Positions 10,501-17,998 of a stretch of 64,000 nucleotides of DNA are shown piece after piece. The stretch lies in contig JAFGGN010000041.1 in NCBI GenBank assembly GCA_016930535.1, positions 1 to 64,000 on the forward strand, read 5' to 3'. This DNA is from a bacterium. Its GTDB lineage: Bacteria > Zhuqueibacterota > QNDG01 > JAFGCO01. Both the position numbers and the translations under genes were made by a program. Each line of letters opens with the position of its first letter. Position 1 is the stretch's first letter. A model generated the notes under the pieces. That model did not search any database. It saw only the letters and a list, made by a program, of their open reading frames with translations, and was not told the DNA's origin.

Positions 10501-11006
10501 ATTTTGTCGGGCCAGGTATTGGGCCATGACCACGTCTTGTGACTCATGGCCACCCAGGGCTGATCCGCTTCTTCAGGCGGAGGATTCATATTGTAAAACC
10601 CAGGCAGGGGGCACATGGACCAGTATTCGCCGTTTTCAGAGGCATCTCCCGAACTGTGTTCCGTGGGCTGTCCGGCCCGGGTACCGTTCGATTCCGAAAC
10701 AATCGGTCTGCGGACGCCGTCTTCACAGCGCACTTCAGAGCCAAAATAACTGGATATTTTGGCAATGAACGTATGTCCGCTGTTGATGGGCCATTCGCCC
10801 CGGACCTGTTCCTGGGTTTCGGGATTGCGGTATCCGATCTGCCCGTCGTTCCAGAACGAGGTTCGGACCTGGTTCCCGGAATGTACACCATAGGTGCTGT
10901 ATGCCTGATCACCGTGAAGCATATCGACCTGTCCGTACAGGGAGAGCGTGCCGACAGCCAGTGTCAGACATATCAAAATTAAATGCATCATTGATTTTTT
11001 ATTCAT
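7578..11006 (-). CDS. large secreted surface protein with FlgD-like C-terminus
   Basis: A 1142-residue exported protein (signal peptide to about residue 25, LSLYGQ). The middle holds several acidic calcium-type loops (HDGIDNDGDGALGPG, GIDNNNDWNPLLDD, LDGKAETGDEGEGDG), then an Fn3-like module (VTLYWDNVAESAFDP ... FEGYRVYRS, about 660-780). The last 100 residues form a FlgD-like fold (VVPNPYVVGNSW ... IRIFNIQGHLIRTL ... YGVYIYHVDA) similar to sorting tails but starting VPNPY rather than YPNPFNP. No enzyme motif found. It lies between the TonB receptor and the PorV-like gene, as does its shorter counterpart at 60119-62350, so a surface-exposed receptor partner (a functional analogue of SusD) is a plausible inference. 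Function unproven. Confidence 0.7.
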   Translation of the reverse strand: MNKKSMMHLILICLTLAVGTLSLYGQVDMLHGDQAYSTYGVHSGNQVRTSFWNDGQIGYRNPETQEQVRGEWPINSGHTFIAKISSYFGSEVRCEDGVRRPIVSESNGTRAGQPTEHSSGDASENGEYWSMCPLPGFYNMNPPPEEADQPWVAMSHKTWSWPNTWPDKMDDANDPGWAGFWNGYFGKDFNKAADQESYYVMDDYNNIEFPFYPDSTNRNRRGLGLRVTVRGMQWNQTLVEDVIFWLFDAENVGTHDHQKMGFGINCGPDIGGDGDSSDDGGSYDLAADLAYQFDGDFYGEEGYYPVGLLGLAFLETPGNSHDGIDNDGDGALGPGPVLTEDMFVAKTVNAGDEIIVIDYTTYERTKTTMPADGVTISYTDLEFTFVPGQLEEIPQNLIDDNLNGIIDENNGRMVGTGEAAYHVYLNTGLKFIDYFTGDGIANTMIDERRDDGIDNNNDWNPLLDDVGLDGKAETGDEGEGDGRPSSGFGTDRPGEPNIDKTDIDESDQIGLTSFILFDVGSPYQLWNDERLWSAVEPGALDQTFGIGNTDIMMGSAYFTLKPQEINRVSFALLFGAYAAGDLTGDLIRNKLGAQAAYNANYQFAKSPPTPEVTYIAEDGRVTLYWDNVAESAFDPLTGEDFEGYRVYRSTDAAWNDMEIITDGYGVATSARKPMAQFDLVNDIKGFSQTSNSGVEYYLGSDSGLRHSWTDTTVSNGQQYYYAVTSYDHGSDSLTIYPSECSRYLSINADGTVEKDKNVAIVRPEAPSAGFENAKVSVAWQPGSTSDGAVVVPIVNNSLVQDKMFRVVFEDTLVKDRLWMVPATKNFSLIDITQGAQDTLIGRSTEFETILPVPNNPGIQLLLQNASAISQNVDSSGWSQPNIYEISFKPAYLITGGKSIPGTYMSHDYTIQFGEPASNTSTAFEEFPAADVNFRIVNTQTDEDIAFFFHKRDGTESIFSGFAEGSSSDRIYCLEKDKNDSLVVTVQIELSRTGADSLTRNPQSGDVLKLVMNKPFLSHDMAEFQTSSAFVDNDKAKTELENIKVVPNPYVVGNSWEPRNPYSSGRGPRELHFIHLPQVCTIRIFNIQGHLIRTLEHSSTIWDGTEVWDMLSKDRLDIAYGVYIYHVDAPGIGNHIGKFAVIK

Positions 11007-11060
11007 TGCATACTCCTTCGTTTTTTCTCAACATCCAATCCAATGCGTTATCCTGTTCGA

Positions 11061-14000
11061 TTAAAACTCAAGAGAAAGTCCGGCCTGAATTTCGCGCGGA
11101 GGCTGATAATAGTCAGGACGCCTGAGCTGTTCATTATAGCTGCCGACCCGTGCAGAATTATAACCATGATAATCCGCGTCCACATTCGAATCGTAATCCG
11201 GCTGTCCCGTTGTACCGAAAACTCCGGTGACACCGCGCTGATCCAGCACATTATAGGCCACCGCATAGAGATTCAGTTTAAAGGACTTTAAAGGAATGGA
11301 TTTGAGGACACGCAAATCCAGACTGCTGGATGCAGGGATACGCTGACTGTTGGCCGTCCAGCCGACATAGGACGCGCCGCCCGTCAGTTCAGCCTTGGCC
11401 ACGGCGGGCGTATACGGCTGCCCCGAGTGGTACTTGGCTGTCGCCGTGAAAGTCCAGCCCTTCGTGGTCATGGTCGCATACGCGTTCAACGTGTGATGCT
11501 GATCCCAGTTCATGGGCAGGAGGGCGAGACGCGGCTCCTGCGGGTCACCGGAATTGTAGACATCATCAAAGGCATCGTTCGGATTGGAATACGTGCCTTC
11601 TGCCAGCTGATAGGCATAATAAACACGGGCGGAAAACATGCGGCTGAAACGTTTTTCCAGATCCAGCGTCATGCCGTAAACATTGGAATAATCCTTATTG
11701 ACATATTTGGAATACCCCACGGCTGCGCTGACAGTTTTATACAGGGGACTCGACCCGACCCAGTCCCGTGTGTCCTTGTAGAACAGCGTGACATCCAGTC
11801 CGATATCCTCACCCAGTTGCTGCTGCAGGCCGATTTCGTAATGCACCGTTTTTTCGGGTTCCAGATCCGGATTTCCGAGCAGACGGTTTCCGCCGCCGCT
11901 GGACATCTTGTAATCCGCATCGTTGTAAAGATACTGGAAGCCCGGCATGCCTAAAAAGTGTCCGTACGAGAAATGAATGATGCCTCTGTCCGTGATCGGA
12001 TAGGCGATACCGATTCTGGGGCTGACATCCATTTTGGCATTGACCGTCTCACGCATAAAACTTTCGCGCTCTGCGCTGGTGTATTTCGTTAGACCGGCCT
12101 TGTATGCATCCAGCTCCACCTGCGAAAGCCCGGCGGCATATTCCGCATCCCAGTTCTTGTAAATATTTTCATTCCTGAGGGGCCGGATAATGTCCGGATC
12201 GCGTAAATCCGTCGGAATGGATGCATCCGCATCAAAATAGTCAAAGCGCAGGCCAATATTGATGATCATTTCCTGCAATTCGATCTTGTCCTGAATGTAG
12301 GCGGAAATTTCCAGGGGTTTGTAGGTGTACTGATCCCTGCTGAGCGACGTTGCCAGCGGCACATCGGTTGTATAGGGGACAATATCCTGGGTGCCCGACG
12401 CGTCTTTTTTGGCAATCAGGGTGTACTCGTCCATTTTCAGTTCATGGAGTTTGGCTTCAAAACCGGCCTTGATCTGATTGGATGTGGTGATCTGACTGGT
12501 AATGTCCAACTTGGCATTCATGAAACCGTAATCACGATAGATATGCTGCCTTTCCGTACCCGCATCCTGGAAACTGAACGAAGCCGGGGTCGAATCATAT
12601 GAAGGCTCCACATAGCCTTCCTGATCATTGGGATCGATGAACCACGCGTTAGCGACACCCTCATCGTTCAGATCCGATATCATGGAATTGACAGTTTCCA
12701 GACCCAGAATCTCCGGATCCAGCTCGTACAGGGAATTCCCCAGACTGTCCATCACATTCACCATCCAGTGCGGTGTGGCGTAGGGATCTTTATACAGATA
12801 GGATTCGGTTTTGCGGTACAATCTTGCCAGCCGCAATTCATAGAACGTTTTTTCTGAAAGCGTATGTATCCAGGAAAACATATGCGTATAGCTCTGTGAA
12901 TTGTTCTGGCGTAGTCCGTCCGGTACGTATTTATAGGCCCGGCTGTAACCGCGGATCGGTTCGTGAGACTTGTCCCACAGCAGCTGATAATTCATCTTGA
13001 TGCCGGATGTCAGATGATAGGACAGCTTGCCAAGAGCCGAATAGGCTTCCCTGGCATCCATGGCGACCAGGGACGAATCGCCGGGCAGCCCCTGCGGTGT
13101 GAACCATCTCGATCCGTACAGATAGCCGTCTCTTGTGACATAACGGCCGTTTACGAAGAATGACACCTTGTCTCCGGTAAACGGAACAGGCCCGCTGAGA
13201 CTGACATCGGTGTTGAAGGTCAGGTTCAGATCTTCGAGCGGATTATCCAGATATTCGATTTCCGTCGTGTCGCCCGTGACCGGATCGGGGGGGCCGGGTT
13301 TGACATCCGTTAATACCGAATATACATCATCGGTGCTCAGATAATCGCCTGCATAAACATTCAGTCTGCCCGAATATTTATCCCCGCCTTCCTTGGTGAT
13401 GATGTTGACAATGCCGGACATGGCCTTCCCGTACTCGGCATTGAATGTGCCGCTGACCAGCTGCATTTCCTGAATGGCGTCTTTTTCAACCGTCGCGCCC
13501 ATGCTACGGCCGTCGTACACGTCGGTTACTTCCATGCCGTCCACCAGAAAGGTGACCTCATTGGCCCGGCCGCCGCGGATATGAAAATCATTGCCGCTGC
13601 GTACAACACCGGCCTGCAACTGCAGAACGTCCTGCATGGACTGAACGGGAAGGGCGGCAATATCTTCAGCGCCCACATGAGACATGGAAAAAGTTTCATC
13701 GGGCTGTACCAGCGCACGGTCAGCCACGACGGTCACGACCTCTCCGGATTCAACAACCGTGATATTCAGACCCACATCAATCGTTGTCGTAAGATCGGTT
13801 TTCACCCGAACCTCCGTGACAACTGTTTCCTGATACCCCATCATTGTCACGCGGAGATCATAAATCCCCGGCGGTATATTGAGGATTGTGTAATGACCGT
13901 GAATATCCGTCGCCGCGCCAAGCGAGGTTCCCTGAACCATGACATTGGCGCCAATCAGAGGTACATTACTTTCTTTGGCGTCCATGATGGTTCCGCTGAT

Positions 14001-14096
14001 TTTCCCGGTGACTGCTCCATAACTCATGCTTGTACAGAAAACCATGAGAAGGGCCGGGATCAGATACCAAAACGTTCTCAATCGTTTCCCTTTCAT
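11061..14096 (-). CDS. TonB-dependent receptor with carboxypeptidase-regulatory domain
   Basis: A 1011-residue outer-membrane importer. Signal peptide 1-27; carboxypeptidase-regulatory-like beta-sandwich about 29-112 (GKISGTIMDAKESNVPLIGA ... YTILNIPPGIYDLRVTMMGY); plug domain about 118-245 (PVQSMQDVLQLQAGVV ... FHIRGGRANEVTFLVDGMEV ... NAEYGKAMSGIVNIITKEGG); then a 22-strand-type barrel ending in ...REIQAGLSLEF with the usual terminal Phe. Start is supported by AAGGAGG five bases upstream. Within a pectin locus it is the likely importer of large oligosaccharides, powered by TonB/ExbBD encoded elsewhere. It resembles SusC in architecture, but no SusD-like gene follows; the next gene is the 1142-residue surface protein. 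Confidence 0.92.
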   Translation of the reverse strand: MKGKRLRTFWYLIPALLMVFCTSMSYGAVTGKISGTIMDAKESNVPLIGANVMVQGTSLGAATDIHGHYTILNIPPGIYDLRVTMMGYQETVVTEVRVKTDLTTTIDVGLNITVVESGEVVTVVADRALVQPDETFSMSHVGAEDIAALPVQSMQDVLQLQAGVVRSGNDFHIRGGRANEVTFLVDGMEVTDVYDGRSMGATVEKDAIQEMQLVSGTFNAEYGKAMSGIVNIITKEGGDKYSGRLNVYAGDYLSTDDVYSVLTDVKPGPPDPVTGDTTEIEYLDNPLEDLNLTFNTDVSLSGPVPFTGDKVSFFVNGRYVTRDGYLYGSRWFTPQGLPGDSSLVAMDAREAYSALGKLSYHLTSGIKMNYQLLWDKSHEPIRGYSRAYKYVPDGLRQNNSQSYTHMFSWIHTLSEKTFYELRLARLYRKTESYLYKDPYATPHWMVNVMDSLGNSLYELDPEILGLETVNSMISDLNDEGVANAWFIDPNDQEGYVEPSYDSTPASFSFQDAGTERQHIYRDYGFMNAKLDITSQITTSNQIKAGFEAKLHELKMDEYTLIAKKDASGTQDIVPYTTDVPLATSLSRDQYTYKPLEISAYIQDKIELQEMIINIGLRFDYFDADASIPTDLRDPDIIRPLRNENIYKNWDAEYAAGLSQVELDAYKAGLTKYTSAERESFMRETVNAKMDVSPRIGIAYPITDRGIIHFSYGHFLGMPGFQYLYNDADYKMSSGGGNRLLGNPDLEPEKTVHYEIGLQQQLGEDIGLDVTLFYKDTRDWVGSSPLYKTVSAAVGYSKYVNKDYSNVYGMTLDLEKRFSRMFSARVYYAYQLAEGTYSNPNDAFDDVYNSGDPQEPRLALLPMNWDQHHTLNAYATMTTKGWTFTATAKYHSGQPYTPAVAKAELTGGASYVGWTANSQRIPASSSLDLRVLKSIPLKSFKLNLYAVAYNVLDQRGVTGVFGTTGQPDYDSNVDADYHGYNSARVGSYNEQLRRPDYYQPPREIQAGLSLEF

Positions 14097-14135
14097 ATCT
14101 CCTCCTTGTTACTGGGCTCCAGGTTTGATAAATTC

Positions 14136-16691
14136 TTATTTTATAAGAATCAGTTTTTTCGTCGTACAAAACGCCGTTGTCCGCAGCACATAAAAATAAA
14201 TACCCGAAGACAGATCCCGGGCATCGAACCGTACCGTATGCACTCCGGGATTTTGATCCTTGTCGACCAGCACATCAATTTCCTTCCCCAATGTATCGTA
14301 CACACCGAGCCGTGCATGATCGTGGCGGGGCATTGTATATCGAATGGTCGTCACCGAATTGAACGGATTCGGATAATTTTGCAGCAAACCGAATTCCGCG
14401 GGCGTGAGCGGGAAACAGGCTATATCAGCCGTTGTCGAACGAATTTCAAGAGAATTCAGCCGCCATGTTCCGCTGCTGCTGTTGCTGTGCACGATGTCCA
14501 GGTTCAACTGTCCGTCCAGAATTTCAACGAGAAAATCCCGCTGATCGAATTGACCGCCCTCGCTGAACATTCCAGCAATCTTCTTGTCACCTTCCGCAAA
14601 AACATCCATGGGGCCGTTCGGCGCACTGGACATGGCGTCCCCGGCGGTCACATGAATCCGGTACGTATCGTCTGGCAGATCCACAATAAATGACCGGGGT
14701 GTATTCGCGACGACAAAATCCCTTTTCAATATGTCGGGAGCTCCCCTGTCGCGCACATCCAGGCCGGATATATCGGTAAATCCATATCCTGTTCCCACCG
14801 TATAGGCACTTGTGGTATTGGTGATCTGCGTATAGCCGTCAGCCACCGGGCCCGGCCCGAAATCGAAAAGAAGCGGTACATTCTCCGCCTTTTCTGCAAA
14901 CTTCGCGGTCACGGTGATGGTAGTTGTGATTGTCACGCCATACGGATTCTGCACCCCTGACAGATCATCGAGCCAGGTGTCGAAAACATAACCGCTGTCC
15001 GGAACGGCAGTCAATGTAACGGCTGTACCCGCCGGGAAATTATCGTCTTCGGGATCACGCACGATCCGTCCCGGGCCATCCACACGGGTCCGGAGAAAAA
15101 AATGATTGTCCGCAATCGTGGAATCGGAAGCCACCGCCGAATACGCGGAATTGCCCGCCATATTATAGGCCGCCACTTTAAACTCGTACAAAGTCGATCC
15201 GCTCAACCCGGACACAGAATAATCCATGATATTGGCCAGGGCCTGTGTGATTTCCTGAACCGTCTGCCAGCCGTCATCAGAGTATTGAATCCGGAATCCG
15301 CGTTCATTCGTCGCATTGTCCGTCCAGGTCAGATCGATCTGACTGCCGCTGAACGTGGACGCCTGAAGATCCGAAGGCGTTGCGGGCGGCTCCGTGTCAT
15401 TTCCCAACCCCTCGTATTCAAACGGGATCAGACCATTCAGATAATCTTCAAGATTTGTAAATCCGTCGTTGTCCGGATCAAGATTCCTGTCCTCCGGATC
15501 ATCGGGATCCAGCGAATGGGCTGTTTCATAGGCATCCGGCATGCCGTCCAGGTCCGAGTCAGCCGGAGGGCTCAGGGCGTTTAAAACCGGGAAACCGCCT
15601 GCATCGCCCGGCCTGTCGATGATCTGACCCGTTCCCTCACGCACCTGATCGACGACTCTCGAGTCTGCGGAATCCCTGTGCAGCGATGCGCCTGAATGGG
15701 TGAGAACCAGTTCACAGGCCGTTTCAGGATCCTGCTGTGAAACCGGCGGAGCCGCAAAGGGTGCATCATGACGGATGGGGGTGCCATCCACGCCGCCATT
15801 CCAGTTGTCTTCAGTAATTTCCGGATATCCAAAAACCTCGTTGCCAGCGACATGCAGTCTTTTGGTGTTATATTCGGAATAGACGATGCGATGCCTGACA
15901 CCGGGATTGGTCGCAGGGCCGGATTTATAATAATTAGCGACAATATTGACACGTCCCGTAGGGCTGCAATAGGCGCTCTGGTAATCCCAATTATAAATGA
16001 CATTGTTTCGGTGATCCGTAATATCCCCGTCATAGGTATATGCAAATTTGGGATGCCGGGAGCCGCATGAATGAATCAGATTATGGTGATACGTGCTGCT
16101 GCCGCCCCATAATCCACCCATCGAATGACCAAGATAGTTCAACCCCTCTCCGATCATGCACCACTGTATCGTCACATTCTTGTTGCCGTACCAGGAGGCG
16201 CATTCATCCCCTCCCCAGCTGATGGAACAATGATCGATGATCACGTTTTCCCGGTCATTGATATTGAATGCATCCGACGACAGATTGGTTGTATCCCCCA
16301 GCCTGAACCGCATGTACCGGACAATCACATGATTGCCTTCAACGATGGTCGGATAATCCCGGACGCAAATACCGTCGCCCGGAGCGGTCTGTCCGGCCAC
16401 TGTAACCGAACTGCCCGTAATTTTCAGGGCAGATTGTAAATGAATCGTGCCCGACACCTGAAAAACGACCGTCCGGTGACTCTGACTGACCGCATCCCGT
16501 AATGATCCGGCACCTGAATCGTTCAGATTGGTTACGATATAAACAGATCCTCCCCGGCCGCCTGTCGTGTAGGCTCCAAATCCTTCGGCTCCTGGAAATG
16601 CAACTTGCTGTGCATCTAAAAATTTGATCATATATAAAAATACAAACAAACAGACCAGGGAAAATTTCTTTGTGTTCAACCGTTGTCTCAT
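14136..16691 (-). CDS. PL1-type pectate lyase, multidomain, with sorting tail
   Basis: Cleaves de-esterified homogalacturonan by beta-elimination at the cell surface. Numbered from the upstream ATG at 16718: signal peptide to about 36; parallel beta-helix PL1 domain about 38-350 (FPGAEGFGAYTTGGRGG, VAGQTAPGDGICV, IIDHCSISWGGDE); calcium/TSP3-like repeats 387-430 (DSDLDGMPDAYE, DPDNDGFTNLEDYLNG); Fn3 444-534; an InlB-like repeat 540-610 (GPGRIVRDPEDDNFPAGT); a jelly-roll resembling the N-terminal module of rhamnogalacturonan acetylesterases 615-761 (LLFDFGPGPVADGYTQI); sorting tail 778-860 (NYPNPFNSVTTIRYTM). I prefer the ATG at 16691 because the upstream one lies inside a 27-bp palindrome and lacks a ribosome-binding site. 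Confidence 0.9.
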   Translation of the reverse strand: MRQRLNTKKFSLVCLFVFLYMIKFLDAQQVAFPGAEGFGAYTTGGRGGSVYIVTNLNDSGAGSLRDAVSQSHRTVVFQVSGTIHLQSALKITGSSVTVAGQTAPGDGICVRDYPTIVEGNHVIVRYMRFRLGDTTNLSSDAFNINDRENVIIDHCSISWGGDECASWYGNKNVTIQWCMIGEGLNYLGHSMGGLWGGSSTYHHNLIHSCGSRHPKFAYTYDGDITDHRNNVIYNWDYQSAYCSPTGRVNIVANYYKSGPATNPGVRHRIVYSEYNTKRLHVAGNEVFGYPEITEDNWNGGVDGTPIRHDAPFAAPPVSQQDPETACELVLTHSGASLHRDSADSRVVDQVREGTGQIIDRPGDAGGFPVLNALSPPADSDLDGMPDAYETAHSLDPDDPEDRNLDPDNDGFTNLEDYLNGLIPFEYEGLGNDTEPPATPSDLQASTFSGSQIDLTWTDNATNERGFRIQYSDDGWQTVQEITQALANIMDYSVSGLSGSTLYEFKVAAYNMAGNSAYSAVASDSTIADNHFFLRTRVDGPGRIVRDPEDDNFPAGTAVTLTAVPDSGYVFDTWLDDLSGVQNPYGVTITTTITVTAKFAEKAENVPLLFDFGPGPVADGYTQITNTTSAYTVGTGYGFTDISGLDVRDRGAPDILKRDFVVANTPRSFIVDLPDDTYRIHVTAGDAMSSAPNGPMDVFAEGDKKIAGMFSEGGQFDQRDFLVEILDGQLNLDIVHSNSSSGTWRLNSLEIRSTTADIACFPLTPAEFGLLQNYPNPFNSVTTIRYTMPRHDHARLGVYDTLGKEIDVLVDKDQNPGVHTVRFDARDLSSGIYFYVLRTTAFCTTKKLILIK

Positions 16692-16717
16692 TTGAATGAT
16701 GCCAGAAAATCGTCCCA

Positions 16718-16744
16718 TAACAAATTAATTTTATTAATTTGTTA
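16718..16744. promoter_or_regulatory. 12-bp inverted repeat upstream of the PL1 gene
   Basis: Perfect palindrome TAACAAATTAAT-ttt-ATTAATTTGTTA (arms 16718-16729 and 16733-16744). It abuts the translation start of the pectate lyase gene, where an operator or 5'-leader hairpin would act. Binding factor unknown. Confidence 0.45.
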
Positions 16745-16748
16745 ACAA

Positions 16749-16764
16749 AGTACTTTTTAACCAA
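16749..16764. promoter_or_regulatory. candidate AraC-type operator, copy near PL1 gene
   Basis: AGTACTTTTTAACCAA matches AGTATACTTTAACCAA at 20869-20884 in 13 of 16 positions (pattern AGTAnnnTTTAACCAA). Both lie in the two regulatory regions that flank the araC gene and the second PL1 gene. Proposed as a site for that regulator; untested. Confidence 0.35.
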
Positions 16765-16770
16765 AAATTA

Positions 16771-16830
16771 AAGTGAAAAACGGTGAAAAACAGTGAAAAA
16801 CATCATCCAACATCATCCAACATCGTCCAA
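16771..16830. repeat. two sets of three 10-bp tandem repeats
   Basis: Three copies of a unit containing GTGAAAAA (16771-16800, exact 10-bp period) are followed without a gap by three copies of CATC(A/G)TCCAA (16801-16830, again 10-bp period). The 10-bp phasing puts every unit on the same face of the helix. It lies between the divergent pectate lyase and araC genes. Confidence 0.8.
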
Positions 16831-16842
16831 CAATGCTTAATT

Positions 16843-16936
16843 ATGGATTATTTTTAATTTAACGGCTATTAAAGTTTGTCGCATGCGTAATATTATTAAA
16901 AACTTTTAAAAAAAGAAATGGATTATTTGAATTTAT
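16843..16936. promoter_or_regulatory. paired direct repeats and possible araC promoter
   Basis: ATGGATTATTTTTAATTTA (16843-16861) recurs as ATGGATTATTTGAATTTAT (16918-16936), 75 bases apart. Between them lies the 8-bp palindrome CGCATGCG (16880-16887). TATATTTG at 16934-16941 fits the Bacteroidetes-type -7 pattern TAnnTTTG and sits 45 bases before the araC start. Promoter assignment is tentative. Confidence 0.3.
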
Positions 16937-16985
16937 ATTTGTACTTTTTGACACTGAATTAGAGCCGCTTTCAAAGGCAGGAAAA

Positions 16986-17918
16986 ATGTTTCGCACGAAA
17001 CACTCCGTATTCAATTACCTGACCATTGCCGAAGTGGATAAACTCTGGGGTTTGTATATCACCGGAAGCGGCAGTGCGGACCTGCCTCCCCGTACATCCT
17101 ACCCGCCCACGAAACATCCCGATGCCTATATGTTTGACTGGCAGCACGGCCGTATACTCCAGGAATTCCAGATACTCTACATTACGCGTGGCAAGGGATA
17201 TTTCCAGTCAAAGGAGCTTGGCAAAAAACTGATTGAAGAAGGCACGATCATCATTTTATTTCCGGGTGTCTGGCACCGATATATGCCGGATCAGAAAACC
17301 GGCTGGCATGAGCACTGGATCGCTTTCAACGGAATCCAGCCGGAAACTTTCAGACAAAATGGCATTCTGTCACCTGACAACGCGGTCATAAAAATCGGAC
17401 TCGATGAAACAATTATTAAATTGTATCAGCAAATTCTGGAACTGATCGAGAGCGGCAAAGTGGGTTTCAGAGAAACCATTACTGCGTTGACATATCAGAT
17501 TATCGCGAGTATTATCACGAGTGAAAAATTAAAGAAATTCGGAGGGAAAGAAATTGAAGAGGTCGTTCAAAGCGCCAAAGCCATTATGACCGACCGTACG
17601 GGCCAGCAAATTCATTTTCAGAATCTGGCAGCTGAACTCGGCGTAGGATATACCTGGTTCAGGCGCATGTTTCGTCATTATACCGGCCTGCCTCCCATAC
17701 AATATTTTTTACAGTTGAAACTGAACAAAGCAAAGGATTTGCTCGTAAGCACTTCCTTGTCGGTAAAAGAAATCGCCGTTATCTGCGGCTTTGATTCCCA
17801 ATATTACTTTTCAAAATTTTTCAAAAAGAGAACGGGCATGTCCCCGGGTCAGCTGCGGGCATTTTCAAGGGGGGAAGGCATCAAAAAAGAGATATCGGAA
17901 ATTATCGAATTCCCATAA
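16986..17918 (+). CDS. AraC-family transcriptional regulator
   Basis: A 310-residue DNA-binding regulator and one of only two genes on the plus strand. The N-terminal part (about 50-120) is a cupin-type effector domain (ILQEFQILYITRGKGYFQSK, a GVWHRYMPD stretch). The C-terminal part (about 200-300) has the two helix-turn-helix motifs of the AraC/XylS family (FQNLAAELGVGYTWFRRMF and VKEIAVICGFDSQYYFSKFF, followed by the GMSPGQLR signature). Ribosome-binding site GCAGGAA precedes the ATG. It sits centrally between two pectate lyase genes, so it most likely senses a pectin-derived sugar and activates the surrounding genes. Repeats in the flanking intergenic regions are its candidate binding sites. 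Confidence 0.92.
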   Translation: MFRTKHSVFNYLTIAEVDKLWGLYITGSGSADLPPRTSYPPTKHPDAYMFDWQHGRILQEFQILYITRGKGYFQSKELGKKLIEEGTIIILFPGVWHRYMPDQKTGWHEHWIAFNGIQPETFRQNGILSPDNAVIKIGLDETIIKLYQQILELIESGKVGFRETITALTYQIIASIITSEKLKKFGGKEIEEVVQSAKAIMTDRTGQQIHFQNLAAELGVGYTWFRRMFRHYTGLPPIQYFLQLKLNKAKDLLVSTSLSVKEIAVICGFDSQYYFSKFFKKRTGMSPGQLRAFSRGEGIKKEISEIIEFP

Positions 17919-17925
17919 ACCAACC

Positions 17926-17998
17926 ATCCGGGGTTTGGAAAACGGGCAGGATCAGCCCCGGATACAACGATTATAAAACGGCCAACCTGGCACAGGTT
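17926..17998. terminator. hairpins between convergent araC and PL1 genes
   Basis: ATCCGGGG at 17926-17933 pairs with 17956-17963 (22-base loop), and AACCTG at 17984-17989 pairs with 17993-17998 (3-base loop) followed by CTATTTT on the plus strand. Weak candidates for a shared bidirectional terminator. Confidence 0.3.

Noticed and set aside
13581..14693. Plus-strand frame of 370 codons across the receptor and lyase genes
   Set aside because: Crosses two well-supported minus-strand genes and their intergenic gap; no domain.
16771..16830. Short tandem repeats as a CRISPR array
   Set aside because: Units are 10 bp without spacers and no cas gene is near.
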